DNA of 64,000 nucleotides from CAYFKJ01 sp964528595 (GTDB taxonomy: Bacteria; Pseudomonadota; Alphaproteobacteria; UBA2966). The position numbers were made by a program, and so were the translations under genes. The notes beneath the pieces were generated by a model, which saw nothing but the letters and a program-made list of their open reading frames with translations, was not told the DNA's origin and searched no databases. Position 1 is the first letter of the stretch; the number at the start of each line of letters is the position of its first letter. The DNA is taken from NCBI GenBank assembly GCA_964528595.1, contig CAZGTM010000010.1, forward strand, positions 25,228 to 89,227, in the 5' to 3' direction. Positions 55,566 through 64,000 of the stretch are shown piece after piece.

Positions 55566-58544
55566 CTAGGCTTCGATCACGGATTTGACGGCGGCGCGAA
55601 GTTGCTCGTTCGAGGTCTGTGATTTGACAAAGGCGGCCGTTACGGGACTCTCCCACTCGGCGGACAATTCCTTGGCGGAAAATACGATAACGGGGATCGG
55701 CCCGCCGTCCTGATCGCGCGCCTTGTCCAACAAATCGGCGCCGTCACCGTCGGGCAGCATCAGGTCGAGGATGACCAAGTTGTACCCGCCTCGGGACAGC
55801 AATTCCTGAGCGCCCTGCAGAGTGCCGACCGTTTCGACATCGCAAAATTCTCCTGCCACGGCAGAGGTCACCGCGGAGACGTCAACGTCGTCTTCGACAT
55901 GCAGCACCCGTGGCCGAGGCTGCGATTGACGGCGGATGAGTGAGGTCAGCGCCCCGACTAGACGGTCCTGGTCGATCGGTTTTTCAATCCACTCAACGCT
56001 GTCAAGCGCTTCATCGTCAAGACCGTCCAGGTCGCGCAGAAGTTTGGACGAAACCACAACCACCGGAAGATCGGCTGTTTTATCCCGACGCCGAATATCC
56101 TGCAGAAGCTCTCTGCCGTCCTGATCCGGCAGCATCAGATCGAGCGTCATGCCGGAAAACGATTCTTCCTCTAATAGCTTTTTCGCCGCGGCAGCAGTTG
56201 GGGCCACCTCAGTCACGTAACCGCCGGAATCGAGAATGCCTGTAATAATCGCCGCGATATCGGGTTCGTTCTCGCAGACCAACACTCGGGGGAGCGGTCC
56301 CCCACGGCGACCTTTCCGAACTTCGACGATCTTCGGGATATCGAAATAAAAGGTTGATCCTTTTCCGGCACAGGAATCGAAACCAATTTCACCCTTGTAC
56401 CGCTCCACGATGGCCTTGCAGATACTCAAACCCAAACCGGTTCCGCCTTGCTGGCGGGTATCGGAGGAGTCGGCTTGTGAAAATTTCTTAAAAATACTGT
56501 CGTGAAATTCCTCCGACACGCCGACGCCAAAGTCGCGAACCGAAACCCGATGGTGGGTCTCTCCTTGGGTCAGGCATATCTCGACCGTGGAACCGGCGTG
56601 AGAAAACTTGGCGGCGTTGGAAAGCAGATTGGACACGACCTGCATCAAACGATCGGAATCGCCCCAAACGAGCGAATTCGGGACCGACTCGGTAATCAGG
56701 AATTTGACGCCCGTCTCTTCCGCATATCCCTGATTGGCGGCCACGGATTCGACCAGCAGAGCTTCCAGATCGACCTCGGAAAATTTGAAATCCATCTTCC
56801 CGGCTTCAATTTTCTCAATATCGAGGATGTCGTTGATCAAGAGCACAAGCCGGTCCGAATTGTTGTAGGCGATGTCCAGCATCGTCCTCAGCTTCTCCGG
56901 CAACTCCCCCACCACGCCGGCTTTGATCAGGCCCAGCGAGCCCTTGATCGACGTTAGCGGCGTCCTCAATTCGTGACTGACCGTGGAAACAAACTCTGTT
57001 TTCAGCGTTTCGGCCTGCTTGCGCTCCGTGATGTCCCGGACGACCCCGGTAAACCTCGCGCCGTCCCGGTCGAACGATTCGCTGATCCCCAATTCCATGG
57101 GAAACGTCGTGCCGTCCTTGCGCAATCCCGTCGCCTCGCGCCCGATCCCGATGAACCCCTCCGCGCCCTTCTCGCGGTAGTTCCTGATCAGTTCCTCCTC
57201 GTTTTCCGCTTCTTCGGAGGGCATGAGCTTAAATACCGGTTGGCCGAGCAGTTCTTCCCCTGAATAACCGAATATCTCTTCGATAGCGGGATTGACGCTT
57301 AGGATCCACCCTTTTTCATTGATGGTGATGATACCGTCCACCACCGTGTTCACGATGGCAGCCACGCGGGCCTCGTTGTGCTGCGAAAGTGCCGTCGCTT
57401 CACGCAATTCCCTGGTCCGGACCTCGACCGTATGCCGGATTTGCCGCTCCCTGTTTACCGCGGCGAAAAAGTAAACAGCCAAGAGAACGGTCACGATCAG
57501 GATTGCGACGGAAGCGCCGGCACCATTCCATACCCAAACAGCATCGATACTGTTATCGACAGGGCGTGCGATAACGGCCCAGGGTCTGCCGCCAACCACC
57601 ACGGTATGCTCAAAGTACAAATCGCTCCGCGCCTCGGTGAGTGCCAACTCGGGGGCTGTATCCGTACGGCTTCGCGAGCCATGCTTATGAAGCGCTTCCG
57701 AAGTATTCGCATCCGCCAGGTCAAAGACGTACAGGTCGATGCCGGCAGGATCGTGAATGCTTGAACGCACGACCTTGGACTTGAACGCCGACGATACCAG
57801 TTCGCTCACTCGAAACACCCCAAGTGCAAAGCCGGCCAGTTGCCGTCGTCTCTCATCAACGGTGGCCGGAATGGTGTCACCGTCGAATACGGGTGCAAAC
57901 AACACGATGCCTGCCGAGCCGTCCCTTGCCTGGACAAGTTTGACGCGGGAACTAGCGACGGTTTTACCGCTGTCCCGAGCTTGCTCAAGAGCGGCCAGAC
58001 GGGTCGGGTTGGAGGCGAGGTCAAACCCCAACGCCCCCTCGTTTCCAGTCAGAGGCTCGACATAGAAAACGGGAAAATATGTGTCCCGGGCCTGCGCCCG
58101 CACCATCTCGCCGCTTGCCGAGCGCTCCATAAATTCGAAATTGGCGAAGCCGTCCGCCCTGGCGGCAGCGACGAACTGAGTGCGTTCGTGATCGGGAACT
58201 TTGGGAATCCATTCCAACGCCTGATGACTGACGCTGCTCTCCGCCCCGCCCGAAAGTTCAACCAGGCGGGTAAAACTACGCCGGGTCCTGTTCACATCGA
58301 CGGTCAAGTGGGCGACCAATGTATCGACGACGGTGAGCTCGGTGGCGATCGTGCGTTCAACGGCCGCCAGGCGGTCCGAAGCCTTATGGTTGAAGTCGGC
58401 GGCAAATTTGGTTCTGCCGTACTCCTGAAACGCATAGAAGCTCAGCGCCGACAGCGTCAGCCCGACAATCAAGATAAGGATGATGGGAAAAACCCGTTTG
58501 TCCACAAGCCACCTGTTCCAGTTGTCATCCCTTGCGGACAACAC
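55566..58544 (-). CDS. hybrid sensor histidine kinase with CHASE, PAS and two receiver domains
   Basis: The 992-residue protein has TM1 (about 15-36), a periplasmic CHASE domain (about 80-265; SHQALEWIPKVPDHER), TM2 (about 338-360), a PAS domain (VDGIITINEKGWILSVNPAI), HisKA with the His in VSHELRTPLTSIKGSLG, HATPase (DFGVGVSEE, GTGLGLSICK) and two receivers. Receiver 1 has Asp in LDLMLPDQDG, receiver 2 in LDLMLPDGDG; both keep the switch Lys. A phosphorelay or a docking role for a downstream phosphotransfer protein is implied. No DNA-binding output is present. Confidence 0.92.
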   Translation of the reverse strand: MLSARDDNWNRWLVDKRVFPIILILIVGLTLSALSFYAFQEYGRTKFAADFNHKASDRLAAVERTIATELTVVDTLVAHLTVDVNRTRRSFTRLVELSGGAESSVSHQALEWIPKVPDHERTQFVAAARADGFANFEFMERSASGEMVRAQARDTYFPVFYVEPLTGNEGALGFDLASNPTRLAALEQARDSGKTVASSRVKLVQARDGSAGIVLFAPVFDGDTIPATVDERRRQLAGFALGVFRVSELVSSAFKSKVVRSSIHDPAGIDLYVFDLADANTSEALHKHGSRSRTDTAPELALTEARSDLYFEHTVVVGGRPWAVIARPVDNSIDAVWVWNGAGASVAILIVTVLLAVYFFAAVNRERQIRHTVEVRTRELREATALSQHNEARVAAIVNTVVDGIITINEKGWILSVNPAIEEIFGYSGEELLGQPVFKLMPSEEAENEEELIRNYREKGAEGFIGIGREATGLRKDGTTFPMELGISESFDRDGARFTGVVRDITERKQAETLKTEFVSTVSHELRTPLTSIKGSLGLIKAGVVGELPEKLRTMLDIAYNNSDRLVLLINDILDIEKIEAGKMDFKFSEVDLEALLVESVAANQGYAEETGVKFLITESVPNSLVWGDSDRLMQVVSNLLSNAAKFSHAGSTVEICLTQGETHHRVSVRDFGVGVSEEFHDSIFKKFSQADSSDTRQQGGTGLGLSICKAIVERYKGEIGFDSCAGKGSTFYFDIPKIVEVRKGRRGGPLPRVLVCENEPDIAAIITGILDSGGYVTEVAPTAAAAKKLLEEESFSGMTLDLMLPDQDGRELLQDIRRRDKTADLPVVVVSSKLLRDLDGLDDEALDSVEWIEKPIDQDRLVGALTSLIRRQSQPRPRVLHVEDDVDVSAVTSAVAGEFCDVETVGTLQGAQELLSRGGYNLVILDLMLPDGDGADLLDKARDQDGGPIPVIVFSAKELSAEWESPVTAAFVKSQTSNEQLRAAVKSVIEA

Positions 58545-58666
58545 GATTTACGCCATGATATTCGAGATGTTAGAGCAGATTCTATACCCGTTTTGAACGC
58601 GATACTTTGCCGCCAAACTATCTAAGTTGATTTAGTCGGAAATCGATGGAAATCCATACCCATTTC

Positions 58667-59737
58667 TCACCGATCACCGTTCGATACTTGTCCACGTGGA
58701 AACAACGCCACGGCCATTTTCCCGTTCGCCAGCGGATAGGCCACGGCCGGTCGGTCCAGCATCTCAAAAAGTACCAGATTGCCGGTGACGTTCGCGGCGT
58801 GTGCAATTCGGCCCAGTTCGCGAAATCGACCCTGGGCGAACGTCACCAACCGCAGCGTGTTACGCGCCGCGTTGGGGACGATGATGTCGCTGATCCCATC
58901 GCCGTCGACGTCGGCAACGGCGGAAAGTTCGAGCGTGCGCATGCCGATGGCGTGGTTGGAAAATCCACGCGCTTCGTGGACAGGGATTAACCGGTTGCCG
59001 GCCAGCCGATAGAGCCTCAGCAAGGCGCCAAGGTGCGGGGTAATTACGGCAGCCACCTCGATATTGCCGTCACCGTCGAAGTCGGCGGCACCCACCGGGT
59101 TGAGCCAGCGGTAGGCCTGTCCGATCGCCGGGCCCTCCGCCATTAACGAGATACCGCCTCCGCGAACTTGGTAGGCCGCCAGACGGGCGCCGCTCCGGCG
59201 ACCGCTTTTGACGACGACCAATTCGTCGTGTCCCGCCCCGTCGACATCCCAGAACCGCACGTAGCGGTCCTCGAACACCTCGTCCGTCCCCAGTTTGAAA
59301 TCAAGCAGTTGGCCCTCCGGCAAGCTGAGCCGTAGCCCCCCCGCCTCGATGGCGTCGCCCAAGACGCCGTGGTCGTAACGCGTTGTGGGCGACGTCAACC
59401 AGACGGTCCTTCCGGCGCCATCGCTGTGCGCCACCCCGTCCGGCAGTCCATCGGCTGGCTTTATGGGCTTGTCAAAGCCATTGTCGATGGCTTGAAACAG
59501 GACCTTTCCGTCGGCTCCCGCCAAACGCCAGCGCCGCCCGTCCGGCGCGCCGACCAGCGCCATGCCGTTGTGGGAATAAAGGCGAACGTCGTTCGCGGGG
59601 AAATCGACAACTATCGATCTCGCCAAATCGTCGTCAGCGGCGCTGGGGTACGCCGCAAAGGCGCTTAAGGGCAAAAGCGCCGACAGCAGGAAAACGATCC
59701 GTCGATTGACGTTTTCACCCCGTTCAGTCCTTGGCAT
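58667..59737 (-). CDS. secreted FG-GAP/VCBS repeat protein
   Basis: The 356-residue product has a signal peptide (RRIVFLLSALLPLSAFAAYP). The rest is a predicted beta-propeller with Ca-binding loops of the DxDGxG type: WDVDGAGHDE, FDGDGNIEVA and DVDGDGISDI, which are FG-GAP/VCBS repeats. Such proteins bind calcium and ligands in the periplasm or outside the cell. It lies just upstream of the hybrid kinase gene on the same strand (122 bases apart), so a link to that sensor is possible but unproven. Confidence 0.8.
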   Translation of the reverse strand: MPRTERGENVNRRIVFLLSALLPLSAFAAYPSAADDDLARSIVVDFPANDVRLYSHNGMALVGAPDGRRWRLAGADGKVLFQAIDNGFDKPIKPADGLPDGVAHSDGAGRTVWLTSPTTRYDHGVLGDAIEAGGLRLSLPEGQLLDFKLGTDEVFEDRYVRFWDVDGAGHDELVVVKSGRRSGARLAAYQVRGGGISLMAEGPAIGQAYRWLNPVGAADFDGDGNIEVAAVITPHLGALLRLYRLAGNRLIPVHEARGFSNHAIGMRTLELSAVADVDGDGISDIIVPNAARNTLRLVTFAQGRFRELGRIAHAANVTGNLVLFEMLDRPAVAYPLANGKMAVALFPRGQVSNGDR

Positions 59738-59858
59738 CTTTCATTTTTTCTCCGCGCCATTTCATCCTGCCGGATTTTTTCCGATTCCGGCCTGCGGATG
59801 AATGCAATTCTTCGTTATAGTGCCTCGAACCGATTGGCGGGGGGTACTTCAGCGAGCC

Positions 59859-60395
59859 ATGAGCGATATCGACGATTTGCAGGGTCTAAGGCAGGACTAT
59901 CAACGGCTGGCCCGCGAAAACCGGGAATTCCGCGCGATGTTAATGACCTTGCTCGCATCGGTCGAGAAGGCGGACAAGGCGGAACTGACTTCCGTATTGT
60001 CGGATATCGCCATCCGTTTGACCGGTTTGATGCAGGCGGCCGCAGATGCGCCGCCGCAAAATCCGGCGCCGACGCCTGAACCAAATTCTGTTGCAGCGGC
60101 CAATAGCGTGGAACAAGACCCGGCGGAATCCGAACTTCCGCCGTCAGCCCCTATTTCCGCCAGCGAAGCCGAAACCGAATTTCTCGACGCTCTAACGTCG
60201 GAAGAATTGGCGCTTGGTGAGGACATCCCTTCGGTCGAGGCCGCGGATCCGCCCCCCATTAAGCCTGACCCAGCAGAAGCTGCGGACGATGAGGAAACCG
60301 CGGAGCTCCACGCCATCCTTGATGATATCCGGCGGGCCATCGGAATGTCAGAGGATGAGGCGGTAGAGGAACCTGCGGAAGCGGTGACCGAGTGA
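59859..60395 (+). CDS. acidic coiled-coil protein of unknown function
   Basis: The 178-residue product starts at the ATG at 59859. The N-terminal 60 residues are a helical segment (DLQGLRQDYQRLARENREFR), then a proline/alanine/glutamate-rich low-complexity region, then EETAELHAILDDIRRAIGM near the end. It resembles no family I know. Its TGA stop overlaps the GTG start of the next gene (GTGA), so the two are coupled and may work together. Confidence 0.6.
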   Translation: MSDIDDLQGLRQDYQRLARENREFRAMLMTLLASVEKADKAELTSVLSDIAIRLTGLMQAAADAPPQNPAPTPEPNSVAAANSVEQDPAESELPPSAPISASEAETEFLDALTSEELALGEDIPSVEAADPPPIKPDPAEAADDEETAELHAILDDIRRAIGMSEDEAVEEPAEAVTE

Positions 60396-61717
60396 GCGAT
60401 AATTTCGACGCCATCGTCATCGGCGCCGGCGTCATCGGTGCGGCGACGGCGTTCGAACTGGCCAAATCGGGCCGGCGCACGCTTTCGCTCGACCGCTTGC
60501 CCGCGGCCGGATACGGCTCCACCAGTTCCTCTAGCGCGGTGATCCGGAGCTTTTATTCCACGGTTGCCGGCGCCAACCTCGCCTGGGAGTCCTATCAGGT
60601 CTGGCTGGACTGGGCCGGTCATATCGGTCTCGACGCGAACGGCGCCTGCATCGACGAGCGTGGCCCGGCGCAATACCGCGAAACCGGCTGTCTGGTCGTC
60701 AAAGTGGCGGAAAACGACCATATGCGCCCGGTCTGCGAAGTCATGAAGAAAGTCGGAATTCCCTTTGAGGAATGGGATGCCGCCGAAATCGCCAAGCGTT
60801 ATCCCTATATCGACACCCGCAGCTTCGGCCCACCTAAAACAGCCGATGATCCGGATTTCGGGGAAGCCAGCGGGGGCGATATCGCAGGCGCCGTATTCTT
60901 TCCCAACGCCGGCTACGTCAACGATCCGCAACTCGCAGCCCACAACCTGCAATGCGCGGCGGAGGCCGCCGGGGCTGAATTCCGCTTCAATTCGGAAGTC
61001 ATTGAAATCCGCCGCGCCGGTGGCCGCGTTGCCGGCGTCGAACTGGCGGACGGCTCGCGCATCGACGCCCCGGTGGTGGTCAACGTGGGCGGTCCGCATT
61101 CCGGCCGGGTAAACGCCATGGCGGACGTAATGGCGGACATGAGTGTGCGCACCCGGGCCTTGCGCAAGGAAGTCTGTTACATCCCCGAACCCACGGACGT
61201 AGCCTTCGACCGAACCGGCTTGTTCCTTCTGGATTCCGACGTTGGCGGCTACTGCCGGCCCGAAAGCGGCGCCAAGATTGTCATCGGCAGCCCGGAACCG
61301 GACTGCGACGAGCTGCAGTGGGTCGACGATCCCGATAACTACAATCGGGCCTTCAGCGATCAGTGGATGACCCAGGCGATGCGCATCGGCATGCGGTTGC
61401 CGACGCTCGGAATACCGGGTCAGGCCACCGGGGTCGTCGATCTCTACGACGTCAGCGACGACTGGATCCCCATCTACGACAAATCGGATCTGCCGGGGTT
61501 TTATATGGCCTGCGGCACCAGCGGCAATCAGTTCAAGAACGCACCTGTCGCCGGCGCTCTCATGACCGCGTTGATCGATGCTTGTGAAAGCGGCCACAAC
61601 CACGATGCCGAAGCGGTCTCGTTCCGCCTGCCGAGAACGGGCGTCGACCTGGACCTTGGATTATTTTCCCGCCGGCGGGCGGTCAATCAGGACAGCAGCT
61701 TTTCCGTGATGGGGTAG
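60392..61717 (+). CDS. FAD-dependent oxidoreductase (DAO/sarcosine oxidase-like)
   Basis: The 441-residue protein begins at a GTG at 60392. The FAD motif is AIVIGAGVIGAATAFELA (GxGxxG), followed by a SSSSAVIRSFYS loop and a C-terminal GFYMACGTSGNQFKNAPVAG stretch typical of DAO-family enzymes. The oxidised amine substrate is not identifiable. It is translationally coupled to the upstream acidic protein. Confidence 0.87.
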   Translation: MSDNFDAIVIGAGVIGAATAFELAKSGRRTLSLDRLPAAGYGSTSSSSAVIRSFYSTVAGANLAWESYQVWLDWAGHIGLDANGACIDERGPAQYRETGCLVVKVAENDHMRPVCEVMKKVGIPFEEWDAAEIAKRYPYIDTRSFGPPKTADDPDFGEASGGDIAGAVFFPNAGYVNDPQLAAHNLQCAAEAAGAEFRFNSEVIEIRRAGGRVAGVELADGSRIDAPVVVNVGGPHSGRVNAMADVMADMSVRTRALRKEVCYIPEPTDVAFDRTGLFLLDSDVGGYCRPESGAKIVIGSPEPDCDELQWVDDPDNYNRAFSDQWMTQAMRIGMRLPTLGIPGQATGVVDLYDVSDDWIPIYDKSDLPGFYMACGTSGNQFKNAPVAGALMTALIDACESGHNHDAEAVSFRLPRTGVDLDLGLFSRRRAVNQDSSFSVMG

Positions 61718-61739
61718 CCCCGCGGACGCGGACGTGGCT

Positions 61740-62147
61740 TCAACCAAAGCCGATAACGGCGGCGATTTCCGTCCGCAAGTCAGGCGCCGAAATCGGTTTG
61801 GTGAGCACTTTGGTGGCGCCGGCCTGCGCCGATACCTCATGCATGAAAGTGTCTTTGTCGCCGGTGAGCATGAGGATGGGGATGCCAGCCAGTTTCGGCA
61901 CTTTGTTACGGCGCACGAGGTTGGCGAACTCGAGCCCGTCCATCTTATCCATGTGAAGGTCGCAGATGACCAGATCGGGTGGCGGATTGCTGGGGTTTTG
62001 GATGATCTCCAGGGCTTCCAACCCGTTTTCAGCCTCGGTGACTTCAACGATGTGAATCTGCTCCAACAATTTCTTGACGATCGTGCGCATGGTGCGCTGA
62101 TCGTCGACCACCATCACCCTCAGCTCGCTCAACGGATCACTGGACAT
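61740..62147 (-). CDS. single-domain response regulator (CheY-like)
   Basis: The 135-residue receiver starts at the ATG at 62147 (GGGAGAAG upstream). The receiver fold is complete: acidic pair in VMVVDDQRT, phosphorylation Asp in LVICDLHMDKMDG, Thr in MLTGDKD and switch Lys in KVLTKPIS. It has no output domain. It is the first of three receiver-containing genes on this strand and may relay phosphate to the receiver-cyclase. Confidence 0.88.
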   Translation of the reverse strand: MSSDPLSELRVMVVDDQRTMRTIVKKLLEQIHIVEVTEAENGLEALEIIQNPSNPPPDLVICDLHMDKMDGLEFANLVRRNKVPKLAGIPILMLTGDKDTFMHEVSAQAGATKVLTKPISAPDLRTEIAAVIGFG

Positions 62148-62245
62148 TTCTTCTCCCAAAAAGTCCGAACCGCGCCCCACGTACGACCGGCATTCTACCA
62201 CGTCGACCTCTCAGGGATAGCTTCCCAAGGCAGAAATCGAGGAGA

Positions 62246-62575
62246 TCAGGACAGCTTGGGCTCCGGGAAAAAATCGACCGGCGTCATCAGCTTGTTGGTC
62301 TGCTCTTCCAATGCGCCGAGCGCCGCACTTTCGCGAGTGTAGGCCAGCCACTCCTCGTCCGCCCAGAGGGCCGCTCTCTTGGCTTCCCGGTCACCGGCGT
62401 TCTCGTACGCCCAGACATGGACATATTCGTTGGGATTGCCGGTTTCCGCTTGCATGTACAGTAACGGTTGGCCCAGGCAGCGGGCCTGAGGCGCCGCGCC
62501 TTTTTCGGCATACAATTTCATGTGGGGGCCGAGCGTTCCAGGACGGCATTTGTAAGTACGAACGTCGAGTAGCAT
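62246..62575 (-). CDS. NIPSNAP family protein
   Basis: The 109-residue protein contains the NIPSNAP pattern: MLLDVRTYKCRPGTLGPHMKLY at the start, EYVHVWAYENAGDREAKRAA in the middle, and a C-terminal helix. NIPSNAP proteins are ferredoxin-like dimers with unknown function. It sits between two signalling genes without an obvious link to them. The 98 bases between its start and the CheY-like stop hold no other gene. Confidence 0.85.
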   Translation of the reverse strand: MLLDVRTYKCRPGTLGPHMKLYAEKGAAPQARCLGQPLLYMQAETGNPNEYVHVWAYENAGDREAKRAALWADEEWLAYTRESAALGALEEQTNKLMTPVDFFPEPKLS

Positions 62576-62607
62576 GGAAACTCCTATTTGTTTTTTTTGG
62601 CCGGTCG

Positions 62608-63654
62608 TTAGCGCAAGCCGTAGACCTCAATTATCTCAACTTCGCCCTTGCCCTTCAAATCGACGCGTCCCAGGGACCGACCGTCACAGCTGTCTTGAAT
62701 ATTGAGCCAGGCGTTCATCGAAACGACGAGTTTGCCGGGACCGCCGGCGCCCGTCAGCCGGGCCGCCAGATTGACGGCGTCGCCCCAGACATCGAACTGG
62801 TATTTGTCGTGGCCGACGATGCCGGCCACCACCGGGCCGCCATTTATGCCGACGCGCACTTCCCAGGGTGGGTCGCACTCCTTGGAGGCCTCAATCATTT
62901 CCAGGCCGCAGGCCACGGCTGACAGCAGGGGATCCGAATTCGGCGTCATCAAGCCGGCCGAGGCCATGAATTCGTCACCAATGGTCTTGATCTTTTCCAT
63001 GCCGTGTTTCTGGGTGATGCGCTCGCAGGCTTCGAACAGGGATTGCAGCCCGGACACCACCTCCTCGGCCGAATGGCTGTCGCAGAACTCCGTGAACCCG
63101 ACGATATCGCAAAACAGAATAGCAACGTTGTCGTAACGCCGGGGCGGCACGCGGCCGGCCGATTTCAACTCGTTTGCGGCCGCCGTCGGCAGGATCACAT
63201 TGAGCAGCTGGTCCGCCCGCTTTTTTTCTTCGCGTAGCTGGTTGACGTAGCCGGCCTGCTGATCGTGCATCCGTTTCTTGTCGAGGCAGGCGCCGAGCCG
63301 CGCCCGCAACAGGACGGGATCGATGGGTTTGTGCAGATAATCCGTGGCGCCCAGTTCGATACATTTGATGACGCTGGCGGTTTCGTCGACGCCGGAAATC
63401 ATGATGACCGGGATTTGCCTCAGCCGCATGTCCTTCTGCAGGTGTTCGAGCACGCCGTAACCGTCCAGCTCCGGCATTTCGATATCCAGCATGATGGCGT
63501 CGTAGTTACCCTTGGCGATAAGTTCCAATGCCTCCCGCCCGTTGCCGGCCATGTCGACATCCGAATAATCCTCCTTGGCCAGCAGTCGCGTGATGATGCG
63601 GCGGTTAAACTCGTCGTCATCAACGACCAGCAGTTTATAGGGGGCGTCAGCCAT
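62608..63654 (-). CDS. receiver domain fused to class III adenylate cyclase
   Basis: The 348-residue protein starts at the ATG at 63654. The N-terminal receiver (about 1-125) has VVDDDEFN, phospho-Asp in DAIMLDIEMPELDG and Lys in YLHKPID. A short coiled linker leads to the cyclase (about 160-348): FCDIVGFTEFCD, EKIKTIGDEFMASAG (Lys plus second metal Asp), DVWGDAVNLAARL. All catalytic residues are present, so cAMP synthesis controlled by phosphorylation is predicted. It ends next to NIPSNAP and is 30 bases from a second receiver gene. Confidence 0.92.
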   Translation of the reverse strand: MADAPYKLLVVDDDEFNRRIITRLLAKEDYSDVDMAGNGREALELIAKGNYDAIMLDIEMPELDGYGVLEHLQKDMRLRQIPVIMISGVDETASVIKCIELGATDYLHKPIDPVLLRARLGACLDKKRMHDQQAGYVNQLREEKKRADQLLNVILPTAAANELKSAGRVPPRRYDNVAILFCDIVGFTEFCDSHSAEEVVSGLQSLFEACERITQKHGMEKIKTIGDEFMASAGLMTPNSDPLLSAVACGLEMIEASKECDPPWEVRVGINGGPVVAGIVGHDKYQFDVWGDAVNLAARLTGAGGPGKLVVSMNAWLNIQDSCDGRSLGRVDLKGKGEVEIIEVYGLR

Positions 63655-63684
63655 CGGCGTGTTTCCGTGAAATGAACAAAATTA

Positions 63685-64000
63685 TTATCGATTTATCCGG
63701 GTGGGGTCGATTGGCGGTGACATGATGGCTTTTGAGAGACGATCTTCCAATGCCTGTTTTGCAATCGGTTTAACCAAAAAACCGTTGATGCCGAGCGATA
63801 CCGCCCGCTTGACATGTTCCTCATCGCTGTGACCGGTCAAGATGACCACCGGAATTACCGCCCGGTCCGTTTCCGGCAAAGAGCGCAGGCGTTCGACGAA
63901 CTCGAAGCCATTCATAGTCGGCATCTCTAGATCACAAATAATGACATCAATACTTTGCCCCAGCGCCTGGACGCTGCCCAGTGCTTCCGCGCCATTCGAC
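63685..64000 (-). CDS. response regulator receiver protein, 5' end outside the window
   Basis: The reading frame is open to the window edge and shows the C-terminal two thirds of a receiver: NGAEALGSVQALG, phospho-Asp in IDVIICDLEMPTMNG, VVILTGHSDEEHVKRA and switch Lys in GFLVKPIAK, then the stop at 63685. The acidic pair near the N-terminus lies beyond base 64000. No output domain follows. It is followed by the receiver-cyclase gene 30 bases downstream, so these two are probably cotranscribed. Confidence 0.85.
   Translation of the reverse strand, partial: SNGAEALGSVQALGQSIDVIICDLEMPTMNGFEFVERLRSLPETDRAVIPVVILTGHSDEEHVKRAVSLGINGFLVKPIAKQALEDRLSKAIMSPPIDPTRINR

Noticed and set aside
59900..61603. 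567-codon open frame antisense to the coupled acidic protein and FAD oxidoreductase
   Set aside because: Composition is that of a reverse-frame shadow; both genes on the plus strand have clear family or coupling evidence.

Overview
The window looks like a GC-rich chromosome segment of an alphaproteobacterium, most likely a Rhodospirillales-type (marine or soil) lineage. This is inferred from the family mix, not from a marker-gene tree: SlyX, an MlaA/MlaC pair, a full-length cobalamin MetH beside an ArsR-methyltransferase regulator, TRAP transport, many class III cyclases, and CHASE4 and hybrid kinases. A 100-N gap at 32045-32144, flanked by the same 55 bases on both sides, shows a scaffolded draft assembly. 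No tRNA, rRNA, prophage, integrase or CRISPR array was seen.

Layout. 0.1-6 kb: slyX and a methyltransferase; a leftward run of djlA-like, EamA permease and cell-wall amidase genes; RNase P RNA with its own promoter, followed by an alpha/beta hydrolase; and a secreted M23 peptidase. 6-14 kb: a leftward gntR-dctP-dctQ-dctM TRAP operon divergent from a fused HyuA-HyuB hydantoinase/oxoprolinase, probably one uptake-and-hydrolysis module for a cyclic amide. 14-16 kb: a CHASE4 histidine kinase and a pterin carbinolamine dehydratase. 16-22.5 kb: an SDR, then the arsR-methyltransferase/metF/metH operon with an operator-like palindrome on its promoter. 22.7-24.3 kb: mlaA and mlaC for outer-membrane lipid transport.

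24.35-26.3 kb holds the most notable locus. A thioredoxin-fold fusion protein is translationally coupled to a UGSC-family selenoprotein gene that is interrupted by an in-frame TGA, with a bacterial SECIS-like hairpin directly behind the TGA. 26.4-31.4 kb: a small YdcH-like protein, the first of two paralogous cysteine-rich secreted proteins (the second is at 54.75 kb; both share an upstream motif), a GST, an Asp/Glu racemase-like protein, an acyltransferase, two VOC proteins and an NTF2-like protein. 31.4-44.9 kb: accessory metabolism and transport (GNAT across the gap, LysE, two MFS carriers, YghU-type GST, SDR, flavin reductase, orphan binding protein, Tat-exported aldo/keto reductase) and a TPR adenylate cyclase.

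45-50.6 kb: a membrane class III cyclase, ettA, a 25-bp perfect inverted repeat of REP/RAYT type, a membrane histidine kinase, and an alpha/beta hydrolase under a 24-bp perfect palindrome. 50.6-55.6 kb: a MocR-type regulator divergent from a class III aminotransferase, a PPOX-fold protein, a YbaK-like deacylase and the second secreted paralogue. 55.6-64 kb is signalling-rich: a CHASE-PAS hybrid kinase with two receivers, an FG-GAP protein, a coupled acidic protein and FAD oxidoreductase, then CheY-like, NIPSNAP, receiver-cyclase and a second receiver protein cut by the window end. Three class III cyclases and six receiver/kinase genes suggest cyclic-nucleotide output fed by phosphorelays.
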